NCBI RefSeq assembly: GCF_014851675.1
Contig: NZ_JACVAE010000001.1
Span: forward strand, 806,001 to 870,000
Direction of reading: 5' to 3'
From: Rhizobium sp. ARZ01
GTDB taxonomy: Bacteria; Pseudomonadota; Alphaproteobacteria; Rhizobiales; Rhizobiaceae
DNA: 64,000 nucleotides
The translations under genes were made by a program, and so were the position numbers. The notes below the pieces were generated by a model. The model did not search any database, was not told the origin of the DNA, and was given only the letters and a program-made list of their open reading frames with translations. Position 1 is the stretch's first letter; each line of letters starts with the position of its first letter. Below are positions 47,538 through 55,590 of this stretch, piece by piece.

Positions 47538-47804
47538 TCAAGGATTGACGCGGATTTGACAGATGACGCGCTGGACCTCGTCAAAGCTCGCAGCGATGTC
47601 GGTCACTTCTCGCCGTTCTTCCTCGGTCGACACGGTGCCCGTGAGGACGATCGTATGGCCGACAAGGGTCACTTGAACATCGCTGGCGTCTACGTTTCCG
47701 GCGTCCGCAAGCGCATTCGCAACTCGTTCTTCAAGGCCCGCTTGGTTTTTCGGGTTTTCCGGGTCGTATTCTTCTCCGTTGAAGGTCGGGGGTTTGAAGA
47801 CCAT
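47538..47804 (-). CDS. BON-domain protein (88 aa)
   Basis: The ATG at 47804 (MVFKPPTFNGEEYDPENPKN) follows GGGAGGTGTATCT; longer upstream frames are not supported. The BON domain spans about residues 24-86: LEERVANALADAGNVDASDV, VTLVGHTIVLTGTVSTEEER and ASFDEVQRVICQIRV. BON domains bind phospholipid or envelope surfaces and occur in osmotic-stress proteins such as OsmY. No signal peptide is visible, so location is unclear. Confidence 0.85.
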   Translation of the reverse strand: MVFKPPTFNGEEYDPENPKNQAGLEERVANALADAGNVDASDVQVTLVGHTIVLTGTVSTEEERREVTDIAASFDEVQRVICQIRVNP

Positions 47805-48027
47805 AGATACACCTCCCTGTCCTTCTTCAACGCGCGGGCGGTCTTTTCGTTCAAGCTCATCGAGGGGAGGGTCGTAGAGGATTGACACGCGCGTCCACAG
47901 CATCTCCGAGGAGCATGGCCTGACCCGTGATACGCTCGCATGCGCGAGGGCGCGCGCTGTCGTGACGCTTGACCGGGATCCCTCGGCAAGTGACACGCGG
48001 CCGGCATTTGCACCGACGGCCACCCAA

Positions 48028-48219
48028 CTAAGCGCGTCGCTTGAACGATGGCAGGAGTATCGCTTTGATGAAGATCGGATCGTGTTGCCCCTGAGAGTAG
48101 AGGCGAATGATAGCGCTTCCCAACGCTTCAGCGGCCTGGCTATCGATGGAAAAAGCACATTCGCCAAGGCAGTCGTCGAATAGGCTTTGAAGGGCGTTCA
48201 GGTGATCCGGACTGAACAC
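48028..48219 (-). CDS. Small conserved-looking protein (63 aa), unknown
   Basis: A GTG start at 48219 gives VFSPDHLNALQSLFDDCLGE followed by CAFSIDSQAAEALGSAIIRL and YSQGQHDPIFIKAIL. The N-terminal SP-x-L-x-LQ-x-(L/I)FD(D/E)C motif recurs in the 56-residue ORF at 49964. The ribosome site is weak. The helical pattern resembles small rhizobial hypotheticals of the same length. Function unknown. Confidence 0.55.
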   Translation of the reverse strand: MFSPDHLNALQSLFDDCLGECAFSIDSQAAEALGSAIIRLYSQGQHDPIFIKAILLPSFKRRA

Positions 48220-48545
48220 CGCTCTGCCGTGGCTGCCGCTGGGAAAGGCCGGATAACGGCGGCATCGTAGTAGAAGGATTTGGACACAAGACTCTCTCCC
48301 TCTGTTGGGGCGAGAGCTGCCATCTCCCTGTCGTTCCTGCCGTGCATATGGAAACGATGCGAAACAGTGCGCCTCCTGTGCAGCGAAGTCTATTAAATTT
48401 GACGTAGCCGGAAATTGGTCGAGCTTTTTGACGTGTCGGGCACCCGGGAGTACGCTAACTCTGCCTGCCGGGGCGGAGCACGCTGGTCATGCCGTGCTAC
48501 TGGGAGGTGATCGCGCTTTGCCTCGACAGGCACACGAACGGACGC
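48220..48545. other. Intergenic stretch without recognisable gene
   Basis: Short frames exist on both strands, but none shows a good ribosome site or domain. No hairpin with a U-tract was noticed. Confidence 0.4.
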
Positions 48546-48776
48546 TCAGGACTTGAGTGGCAGGCCCTGAATCGCATAGCGAGGCATACGTGTTGGCGTG
48601 CCAACGGTGTTGCGGTTGAAGATAGCCGTAAGTTCTCTGGCGTCGAGTTCCGAAAGGTTGGTAGCGCGATAAAAGCCGAGTTCCGCAGCGCGGCCGGAAT
48701 GTGTGTCGAACACCGTCCACGTATCGTTCGTTTCCAGGCGGCATCCATACGGCAATAGTTCCGCAGGCCCGATCAC
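48546..48776 (-). CDS. Small protein (76 aa), translationally coupled, unknown
   Basis: A GTG at 48776 preceded by AGGAACCAGCCAA opens a frame reading VIGPAELLPYGCRLETNDTW, then TVFDTHSGRAAELGFYRATN and LSELDARELTAIFNRN. Its start overlaps the stop of the upstream 60-residue gene (GTGA), which supports both. The WTVFDT-SG-A motif looks like a compact beta-hairpin domain, but I do not recognise the family. Confidence 0.6.
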   Translation of the reverse strand: MIGPAELLPYGCRLETNDTWTVFDTHSGRAAELGFYRATNLSELDARELTAIFNRNTVGTPTRMPRYAIQGLPLKS

Positions 48777-48955
48777 TTGGCTGGTTCCTGCATCGTCCCG
48801 GTCATGAAGCGCCGTAGCACAGACTGTGAGGGATGATTGAGAGGGCCGGCCAAGGGCTTCAGCTTCGCAGTGACGTAATTGGCCTGCTTCAGCATTTTTC
48901 TAAGAATGCGGATGTCGCGTGTTCGGAAGTCGATACGCGCGATGTTGGAGGACAT
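48773..48955 (-). CDS. Small protein (60 aa), unknown, first of a coupled pair
   Basis: The ATG at 48955 (MSSNIARIDFRTRDIRILRK) has the near-ideal ribosome site AAAGGAGGATAC. The remainder is MLKQANYVTAKLKPLAGPLN followed by a basic tail. The product is small, basic and helical. The stop overlaps the next gene's GTG start by 4 bases. No function is inferred. Confidence 0.65.
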   Translation of the reverse strand: MSSNIARIDFRTRDIRILRKMLKQANYVTAKLKPLAGPLNHPSQSVLRRFMTGTMQEPAK

Positions 48956-49016
48956 GTATCCTCCTTTCGCATTGGGGCTAGGGCGTGGCGACCCTTGAGC
49001 AGCAGCGCCCTGACAA

Positions 49017-49232
49017 GTGACTGCTGAAGATGCGACAGTGAACGCAACCCGCCCCATTTACAAGCAACCCACCAAACTGGCGTGCAAACTTGTTTTGACC
49101 ACAATGCCGACCTATATGGCCTACATCGGCATCGCTGATGAGCGCTGGAAAGCATCTGTCGCTCGCGATTGCCACAGCCGCTTTCGGCCTTTGACCACGG
49201 ATGTACTGGCACTGGATGAACTGCGGCAATAA
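49017..49232 (+). CDS. Possible 71-aa ORF ending at a terminator, or sRNA
   Basis: The frame (MTAEDATVNATRPIYKQPTK to LTTDVLALDELRQ) ends immediately before a strong rightward terminator. Nothing upstream looks like a ribosome site. The terminator implies rightward transcription, so the interval may encode a small protein, a gene remnant or a small RNA. Confidence 0.3.
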   Translation: MTAEDATVNATRPIYKQPTKLACKLVLTTMPTYMAYIGIADERWKASVARDCHSRFRPLTTDVLALDELRQ

Positions 49233-49267
49233 GGAAGGTCGGTGCGGTTTCGCCCCGGCCTTTTTTG
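49233..49267 (+). terminator. Intrinsic terminator, rightward
   Basis: AAGGTCGGTGCGG and CGCCCCGGCCTT form a stem with G-U wobbles over TTT, followed directly by TTTTTTG. Confidence 0.75.
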
Positions 49268-49307
49268 TTGCCGACATCATTCGCTGGTTTCTGTTTCGAG
49301 GGGCCAG

Positions 49308-49703
49308 TTAGCGCTCCCAGCGACCTTCGTACTTGAATTCTGGAGCCTTCTGCAGCTCTTCTTTAGTTGCGTTCATCACGGCCGTCCACTTCTTGTCATT
49401 CTCAAGATAGGTGACTTTTACGGCGGACGGGCCGACCATAACGTAGTGATCGCCCATTCCTAGAAACCCGCCAACCGAGACGATGTACCCGCTAAGTCTG
49501 CCCTCGGCGATGACCAGATCCTTGATTTCACCGATCGTCTCGGCGGCATCGTTGGTGACGTTGAGACCGATGAGATTGTAACTCAACACATCTGTTGGCT
49601 GGACCGTGACGAAAGTCTCGGTTGTCGTGGTTTGCGCCGTCTGAGCGTAAGCCGCACCGCCAATCATTGTCGTGGCGGCAAGTGCAATCAGAAAATGTCG
49701 CAT
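49308..49703 (-). CDS. Exported PRC-barrel domain protein
   Basis: The 131-residue protein has a signal peptide (MRHFLIALAATTMIGGAAYA) and a PRC-barrel: VLSYNLIGLNVTNDAAETIG, EIKDLVIAEGRLSGYIVSVG and GFLGMGDHYVMVGPSAVKVT. Such periplasmic PRC-barrel proteins are frequent in rhizobial stress regulons. A perfect EcfG promoter with a 17-base spacer lies 38 bases upstream of the ATG. Confidence 0.88.
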   Translation of the reverse strand: MRHFLIALAATTMIGGAAYAQTAQTTTTETFVTVQPTDVLSYNLIGLNVTNDAAETIGEIKDLVIAEGRLSGYIVSVGGFLGMGDHYVMVGPSAVKVTYLENDKKWTAVMNATKEELQKAPEFKYEGRWER

Positions 49704-49740
49704 TGTCGACCCTCCCGCGAGTGTCTGGACCAGACCTCAG

Positions 49741-49766
49741 AACGTCGTGAAGTGGTCAAAGGTTCC
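49741..49766 (-). promoter_or_regulatory. EcfG/RpoE2-type promoter for the PRC-barrel gene
   Basis: The minus strand reads GGAAC, 17 bases, CGTT, an exact match, 38 bases from the start codon at 49703. Confidence 0.8.
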
Positions 49767-49963
49767 AAGCCCGCACTTTACGCGGCGGGTGTCTTTGTGT
49801 TGAAACACGATGGGCAGGAATGCAACATCATGAACGGCGGCCGCCTATTACGGCCCACTGAACAAGCGCCCACTGTTCCAATCAACTGCGCCTGTCAGGT
49901 GCGTCCGCCAGTCTTCGCGCTGACGGCAGGGAGGCTTCTTCCGCCCCGAGTGGAGGACGTGCT

Positions 49964-50134
49964 GTGGGCTCAGATTCTCCGAAGAACAAAACTGTCCAAC
50001 AGGGTGATGGCGTCGGCATTGAGCGATTTGCCGCGGTGCGCAACAACACCGGCTGTATCAGTCCAGAGGACTTGACGATGCTACAGACGATCTTTGACGA
50101 GGCCTGCCACACCTCGGTGGAGGTCGATCGATGA
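49964..50134 (+). CDS. Small protein (56 aa), unknown, coupled to the next ORF
   Basis: A GTG at 49964 is preceded by GTGGAGGACGTGCT, a strong ribosome site. The product reads VGSDSPKNKTVQQGDGVGIE, RFAAVRNNTGCISPEDLTML and QTIFDEACHTSVEVDR. The SPEDLTMLQTIFDEAC stretch parallels SPDHLNALQSLFDDC in the gene at 48028. Its TGA overlaps the ATG of the next small ORF (ATGA at 50131). Confidence 0.55.
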   Translation: MGSDSPKNKTVQQGDGVGIERFAAVRNNTGCISPEDLTMLQTIFDEACHTSVEVDR

Positions 50135-50265
50135 GCGTGCCACAGACAAACCTCACCGACGACATGAATTACGCATTGGAGCGAGCGCGCAAGGACCTTG
50201 GCCCCCAGGTCGCGACCTCCAGCGCGGCAGCAGTCGGCCGACCTATTTCGCAGTGGAACGAATAG
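50131..50265 (+). CDS. Small protein (44 aa), unknown
   Basis: The frame MSVPQTNLTDDMNYALERAR continues KDLGPQVATSSAAAVGRPIS and QWNE. It begins within the previous stop (ATGA), suggesting translational coupling. The next gene, N-formylglutamate amidohydrolase, starts 65 bases later. Within the end of this ORF lies an EcfG-like GGAAC (50255) with a CATT -10. Confidence 0.45.
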   Translation: MSVPQTNLTDDMNYALERARKDLGPQVATSSAAAVGRPISQWNE

Positions 50266-50330
50266 CCACGCTACGCATTGATCCCGCGCTACGCATTCAT
50301 CGTCGAACACGCGGAAAATGACTGCGCCAT

Positions 50331-51152
50331 ATGGATAAACTAACTGCGCTGATCTTGGAGCCGAAGGAGCATACTTGGTGGACCGTCCATCGGGGGGCCT
50401 CACCGATAGTCGGAACGGCCATCCATGACGGGCACAACGTGCGAGCCGACGCCCTTCAGGAAATCCGCATTACGGATGAGGAGCGGCAGCGCGAGGAAGA
50501 CCCGTTCACGGGTGCAATGATCCGTGATCTCTCCAATCAAATCATCGTCCATCGGTCCCGCTTCGAAATAGACCTCAACAGGCCAAGAGACGCGGCGGTA
50601 TATATCCGCCCGGAGCAGGCATGGAAAATGGACCTCTGGCGTGAACCGCCGTCAGACGTCTCGATCGCAAACAGCCTTGCAGTCCACGATTCCTACTACG
50701 CAATGCTGAAGGGCTATTTGCGCGACCTTGAAGCACAGTACGGCTCTTTCGTCGTGCTGGATGTGCATAGTTACAACCATCGTCGGGATGGACCGACAGC
50801 GGAGGCTGCCGACCCCGAGCACGCGCCAGAGATCAACATAGGCACCTTCTCCATGGATCGTGGTCGCTGGGCACCGATTGTCGAGGCATTCACAAGAACC
50901 GCACGAAGCTTCGACTTCCTTGGCCGCCGTCTGGATGTTCGTGAAAACATAGCATTTCAGGGGCGTGGAGAGCAGACGCGTTTCATCCATGAACACTTTC
51001 CCAAAACGGGTTGCGCATTGGCCATCGAGTTCAAGAAGTTCTTTATGGACGAATGGACAGGAGTGCCTGACCTGAAGGCCATTGCCGCGCTTCGCGCTCT
51101 GATCACTGGTACGGTGCCCGTGCTTGAAAAGGCCCTGAAGGAGGTTTCATGA
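50331..51152 (+). CDS. N-formylglutamate amidohydrolase family protein
   Basis: The 273-residue protein belongs to the FGase fold (zinc-dependent amidohydrolase). Motifs: VHRGASPIVGTAIHDGHNVR (metal histidine), FEIDLNRPRDAAVY, AVHDSYYAMLKGYLRDLEAQ, VVLDVHSYNHRRDG and HFPKTGCALAIEFKKFFMDE. In rhizobia and other bacteria this gene commonly sits with a QEGLA-motif (DUF1704) protein and an ATP-grasp glutathione-synthase-like gene; here the next reading frame is exactly the QEGLA N-terminus, overlapping by 4 bases. The cluster substrate is not established. Confidence 0.85.
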   Translation: MDKLTALILEPKEHTWWTVHRGASPIVGTAIHDGHNVRADALQEIRITDEERQREEDPFTGAMIRDLSNQIIVHRSRFEIDLNRPRDAAVYIRPEQAWKMDLWREPPSDVSIANSLAVHDSYYAMLKGYLRDLEAQYGSFVVLDVHSYNHRRDGPTAEAADPEHAPEINIGTFSMDRGRWAPIVEAFTRTARSFDFLGRRLDVRENIAFQGRGEQTRFIHEHFPKTGCALAIEFKKFFMDEWTGVPDLKAIAALRALITGTVPVLEKALKEVS

Positions 51153-51646
51153 GCGCTGATGCTGCTGTGCTCAAGCCGCCGACAGACGTCGTTCTCGACG
51201 CGCTCGCAACGGGAAAGCCCATCCGCCAGGAATTCGACGGCGGGCGGCTGCACATCGACCGACCCCTGCCGTTTTTGTGTTTACATATCGGAGATGCAGA
51301 CGAACACCCGGTTGCCCGCGAGCTTGCCGCGTCGCATGCGTCGTATCTTCTTGCCAGAAACGTCGAGGATGCGGTTCGACTGATCAAGCCGATTGCTGCT
51401 GCGATGAAAAGGCAATTCGGCACATTTGGAGTGCTCGACGTCGATGAACTACAACGCGACCGTTTACTTTCGCAAGATGCTCCCTTCCTCCAGCCGTTCG
51501 AGATCACGCTGTCTGCAACAGGCGAACTTTCTTGCAAAAGAGGGGCGAGAGCCTTTGTTGCATCCGTGGAGGCATTCAAGTCTCGCTTTCGTACACCACA
51601 TGCACGGCGGCTTCTGTCGAGATCACACGGGAAATCTTGGACATAG
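51149..51646 (+). pseudogene. QEGLA-motif (DUF1704) protein, truncated by internal deletion
   Basis: The frame begins MSADAAVLKPPTDVVLDALA and has the family N-terminus: IRQEFDGGRLHIDRPLPFLC, EHPVARELAASHASYLLARN and ITLSATGELSCKRG. The usual protein is far longer and contains the QEGLA sequence and metalloprotease-like core, all absent. The frame runs through a junction near 51600-51615 into the glutathione-synthase remnant and stops at 51646. It follows the amidohydrolase with an ATGA overlap. Confidence 0.7.
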
Positions 51647-51879
51647 CAGAAATGGTGCGGCCGAAGCTGATTGAGGACGGAATGTTCCTCGTTGGCCTGG
51701 ATATTGTCGGCAACAGAATCCTGGAGATCAACGTCTTCACGCCAGGTGGTCTCAACATCATGCATGAGCTCTATCAGGTCGACTTTGCGGAGTGCGTTAT
51801 CGATGCCCTCGAAAAGAAGGTCGCCCAACGAAACGCATATGATGGCGAGATCGCCAACAAAGTACTTGCAACTCTGTAG
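51610..51879 (+). pseudogene. C-terminal remnant of a glutathione-synthase-like ATP-grasp protein
   Basis: In the frame phased at 51616 the sequence reads VEITREILDIAEMVRPKLIE, DGMFLVGLDIVGNRILEINV and FTPGGLNIMHELYQVDFAEC. The DIVG-x(4)-EINV-(F/S)-PGG motif is the metal/ATP-binding end of prokaryotic glutathione synthase (GshB-type ATP-grasp). The N-terminal and middle parts are missing, deleted together with the end of the QEGLA gene. Confidence 0.75.
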
Positions 51880-51909
51880 CTCGATTTGACAGATGCGCGG
51901 AGGGTTCCA

Positions 51910-53129
51910 GTGGAGGCAATAACGCGAAAGCGCACGCTTCGATCCTTTAAACCTTTGTGGGCGAATACCCGCGGGGCCCAATTCACCGCCATGAACTCAA
52001 TCCCCGCCAAGAATGTCGACGTGCTGATCATCGGGGCAGGGATTGGCGGCGCGTTGATGGCAGTTTCACTTCTGGGGCGAGGCTTGAAAATTCTTGTCGT
52101 TGATCGACGTGAACCGCTGCGCGGCAGTTGCCTGGCAAGCACTGCCATGATTCTGCACGAAATTGACGTGCCGTTGCACAGGCTCGCATCCAGGATTGGC
52201 AAAGAGCAGGCGCGGCGTGTCTGGCAACGTTCAGCAAGAGCGGTGGAAAGTCTGGCAACGCTTGTCGATCTGCTGGGCGTGAAGTGCCAGCTACAACGCA
52301 AGAAAGCGCTCTATCTCGCCGGCGACGCCTACGGATCAAGGGCACTCAAGTCTGAAGCCGCGGCGCGAGAGCAGGCAGGTGTTACGGCACAATTCCTAAC
52401 TGCAGCCCAACTGCGCGATCGGTTCGCGATAGAACGTATGGCTGCTATTGAATCCAATGTATCCGCCTCCGCGAATCCCGCTCAGTTGACGGCTGGGCTG
52501 TGGCGCAAGGCGCAGACGGACGGAGTTTTCATCGTTCGGGGCACCGAGATCACTGACATCCGCAGTGTTGGTGGTTCAACTCTTGCCGCGACCTCCAAAG
52601 GTGAAATTCTTGAAGCAAGAAGTGTCGTCTTCTGCACCGGGTTGAGTTTCTCGATGCGGTTGCCAATCAAGGGCATAGCATCGTCTCAACCTGGGCACTT
52701 GCAACGAGGCCACATCATCCGCGGCCGCGTTGGCTGAAGGATTATCTGCTGTGGGAGGGATCAGATCCCTATCTCTATTTCAGCTCGACACCTGACGGGC
52801 GCATCATTGTTGGTGGAGAGGACGAAGAAAGCGCAACTGCGTTCCAAGACCCCGGCAAACTCAAAGGGAAATCCCAGACCTTGCGAAAGAAACTGGCGGA
52901 CCTTTTGAAGATCCAGATCGAGGAGCCTGAGTATCAGTGGTCTGCCGCGTTTGGCGTGACTGCAGATGGCCTCCCCATGATTGGACCGGTTCCAGGGCTG
53001 GACAATGTCTATGCTGCTATGGGGTATGGCGGAAACGGTATCACATTCAGTCAGATCGCTGCCGAGATCGTGTCTGCCACGATTCTGGGCCACGATGATC
53101 CAGACAGTCAGTTGTTCGCGTTTCGATAA
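51910..53129 (+). pseudogene. FAD-dependent oxidoreductase (DAO type), frameshifted
   Basis: A GTG at 51910 follows GCGGAGGGTTCCA; an ATG at 51991 (MNSIPAKNVDVLIIG) is the alternative. The Rossmann FAD motif is VDVLIIGAGIGGALMAVSLL with VVDRREPLRGSCLASTAM. A substrate/FAD core follows to SVVFCTG, then the frame breaks. From 52641 the other frame carries VEFLDAVANQGHSIVSTWAL, DPYLYFSSTPDGRIIVGGED and FGVTADGLPMIGPVPGLDNV, YAAMGYGGNGITFSQ to the stop. One missing base near 52639-52643 (expected TGYEFLD) explains it and would give about 406 residues. It follows the amidohydrolase remnant operon. Confidence 0.8.
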
Positions 53130-53467
53130 GCGGGGCTAAACAGCCGCTCAGCCCATAAAGCAACCGCGTGACCAAGTCGGCCACAGTGGTGATGAACCGA
53201 TTGACGCCAGTAGTGGCTTCTCCGTTGTCAACGATCCTGTGGTGGGGAAGCGTTTTTGAGCTGGAACCTTTCGTGCTCGGCGACCCTTGCGCCTGGTTCA
53301 GAAGCGACATCAACTCAGGTTCATTCGCGAGCTTCGCGCCATGACCCGTCTCCTGCTCTCGTGGTACGGACTAATCTCCAGCAGGTCAGGAAGTTCCCTG
53401 GGACTACCAAATACGGCCACCAGTCAACGCCGAACCATCGAGAAACCGAGAGTTTCGGCCTTTGGGC
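53130..53467. other. Intergenic stretch without recognisable gene
   Basis: No supportable coding region or RNA was seen. Short plus-strand frames lack ribosome sites. The interval separates two gene remnants, consistent with deletion debris. Confidence 0.35.
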
Positions 53468-53647
53468 TCAACGTTGGCGGCTTACCCGCCAGATGATATT
53501 GCCGACATCGTCGGCGACCGGCAGAGTCGGGTTGGGGCCGTAGCCAACATTATTGCTTGTTGCGGCGAACTGCGTTGTCGCGCTGGCGCAGCCTGTTGCG
53601 AGACCTCCCGTCAAAGCGATGACCATCGAAATTTGCGAAAAGGCCAT
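53468..53647 (-). pseudogene. N-terminal stub of a sorbosone dehydrogenase-like lipoprotein
   Basis: The ATG at 53647 follows CCGGAGGATGGAGC. The 59-residue product has a lipoprotein signal (MVIALTGGLATGCASA, Cys after ATG) and then FAATSNNVGYGPNPTLPVAD. The YGPNPTLP segment is characteristic of the start of PQQ-dependent sorbosone/sugar dehydrogenase family proteins. The frame then turns to NIIWRVSRQR and stops. The beta-propeller is absent. Confidence 0.55.
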
Positions 53648-53806
53648 GCTCCATCCTCCGGAGTCGATTTGACAATACGTTAGACCCGAAATCCCTTTGG
53701 GTTATTCCCGACGCGCACCGCTTGCTGGCGTCCTGTGATACTAAGCGCCGCTTTCATCCCCGTATCGCCTCCGCCTCGAGCGCCCGAGTGTGTGAGTTCA
53801 AACGCG

Positions 53807-54031
53807 CTACAATGACAGCGTGAACTGATCGTCATCTCGGTCGGCGGATCCTAAGGCGGAAAGGGTCACCCCAAGCAGCCGAATGGCCTCGGGAAATGGA
53901 TAAATTGATGCCAGCAGTGCGCTCGCCGCGCCTAGTATTTCGGACTCGTTCGAAATCGATCGCGCAATTGGACTTGCCACAGTCAATGCAATCGGTTCGA
54001 AGCAGGCGCTGCCCGACTTCCAATGCATCAC
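53807..54031 (-). pseudogene. C-terminal fragment of DNA polymerase IV (DinB)
   Basis: The frame ends ARSISNESEILGAASALLAS followed by IYPFPEAIRLLGVTLSALGS and ADRDDDQFTLSL. The FP...IRLLGVTLS and DDDQFTLSL ends are typical of the DinB little-finger domain and C-terminus. The palm, fingers and thumb are missing. It lies next to the tRNA-Pro terminator at the right end of the island, so the deletion that removed the rest lies inside the element. Confidence 0.65.
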
Positions 54032-54099
54032 TTCTCTTTCTCGATGTCATCGCAAAGCGCCGCGCGCTACGAAAAGCTCGAAATCCCGGTTATTCTCCC

Positions 54100-54130
54100 A
54101 AAAACAGAGAACGGCCCCGAAGGGCCGATC
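54100..54130 (-). terminator. Intrinsic terminator of tRNA-Pro
   Basis: On the minus strand, ATCGGCCCTTCGGGGCCGTT forms a GGCCC/GGGCC hairpin with a TTCG loop and is followed by CTCTGTTTTT, downstream of the tRNA. Confidence 0.8.
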
Positions 54131-54160
54131 ATCTAACGCTTGTATTTCTTGGGGAATTTT

Positions 54161-54237
<77 letters not shown>

Positions 54238-54432
54238 AACCGACGCAACCCCTAGCGTCTCGATGTCCGGGATGCAAGGGGCATTTTCACTGGCATGAAC
54301 AAAATGCGGGGATGGCCGAGGGGGCATCCGCGGCGACGCGCAGTTGTCTGAAGCAAAAATACCGCTCGCGTCGTATTCGAGCCTGGTCATCCGTGGCTCG
54401 GAACCAGCGGGAACCGTGCCTGTCGAGCGACT

Positions 54433-55590
54433 TTATCTGACGAGGCTGCGGTAGATCGCTTCCGTTTCCGAAATCATGCGGGGGAGGTCATAGTCACTCC
54501 GGCGCAGTTTCGCGCTCACGGTGTAACGTTGCAGCCGGGCAGGATCGGCGAGGCGGATCATGGCGTTTGCGAGCTGGCGCGGATCGTCGTCATTGGCAAC
54601 CAGGATGCCGTTGCGACCGTCCTCGAGCACGGTCGACGCGCCGCCGACCTCGGTGAGGATCATGGGTTTGGCCGCGGCAGCCGCCTCCAGCATCACGTAG
54701 GACATCGCCTCGTAGCGGCTTGGCATCACGAGCGCGTCGATCGCATCCATTGCCTGGGGGCCAGTGTATCGGTTTGTAAGGTGGATCCGGTGTCTGGCCG
54801 GGCTGGCGTCGATCCGCTGGCGCATCGCTTCTTCGAGTTCGCCTGCGCCAATCATCAGGAGGTGCGCGTTCGCCAGTTTCTTCGCCGCGATTGTGAAAGC
54901 GTCGATCAGGCGCTCTGGCGCCTTTTGCGGCGACAGTCGGCCGATGAAGCCGAGCACAAGTGAACCGGCGGGGATGCAGAGGTCCGCGCGGATCACATGT
55001 CCCCAACCAGTTGGCGGCGTCTCCACGCCGTTGACGACGATCGACAGCTTCTTGCGCGGCATGCCGAGCGACCGGGCATGTGCATATTCATCGGCGGAAA
55101 CGCAGATCAGGCGGTCGGTGAGGAAATGCGCGAGGCACTTCTCGATCGAGCCATAGAGCATATGTCCGACCCGGCCGAGCCCGGGATCCATCGTCCGGAA
55201 CGCATGGGGAGTATAAACCCGTGGCGCATTGGGGCCGGGCAAGCGGATACGGGATAGGGCACCCGCCTTCGAGCTGTGGCCGTGGATGGCATCAAAAGGA
55301 CCAAGCTGGCGCATCAGGCGGCGCAGCTTTGCAAAGGAACCGAAGTCGGACAGTCCCGGCGAACGCGCCATGTCGACTGGATGGACGCCATCTAGACCAA
55401 GCGCGACCAGTTCGCCGACGAACCGCTCTTCGGCACGCCGCGGCGAATAGACGGCGTGTATCCTGTGGCCGCGCTGCTGGAGCCCCCGGCAGAGATCGAT
55501 GAAATGGCGACCGGAGCCGCCGCCGCTTGGCTCGAGTACCTGCAGCAGACGCAACGGCCGCGTGGCCTTGTCAGTGTTCCGGTCCGTCAT
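54433..55590 (-). CDS. Family 4 glycosyltransferase
   Basis: The 385-residue protein has the GT-B fold signatures: PLRLLQVLEPSGGGSGRHFI (N-terminal glycine loop), HGHSSKAGALSR, LGFIGRLSPQKAPERLIDAF (start of the GT1/GT4 C-terminal domain) and the EX7E-type PSRYEAMSYVMLEAAAAAKP, the last with donor-binding glutamates. It probably adds a sugar to a lipid-linked repeat unit at the cytoplasmic membrane. It overlaps the ligase gene by 4 bases (ATGA) and is the last gene of the polysaccharide operon. Confidence 0.9.
   Translation of the reverse strand: MTDRNTDKATRPLRLLQVLEPSGGGSGRHFIDLCRGLQQRGHRIHAVYSPRRAEERFVGELVALGLDGVHPVDMARSPGLSDFGSFAKLRRLMRQLGPFDAIHGHSSKAGALSRIRLPGPNAPRVYTPHAFRTMDPGLGRVGHMLYGSIEKCLAHFLTDRLICVSADEYAHARSLGMPRKKLSIVVNGVETPPTGWGHVIRADLCIPAGSLVLGFIGRLSPQKAPERLIDAFTIAAKKLANAHLLMIGAGELEEAMRQRIDASPARHRIHLTNRYTGPQAMDAIDALVMPSRYEAMSYVMLEAAAAAKPMILTEVGGASTVLEDGRNGILVANDDDPRQLANAMIRLADPARLQRYTVSAKLRRSDYDLPRMISETEAIYRSLVR

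Noticed and set aside
49882..50403. 173-codon minus-strand frame overlapping the microprotein pair
   Set aside because: No ribosome site or domain; the plus-strand small frames have a good ribosome site and stop/start overlap.
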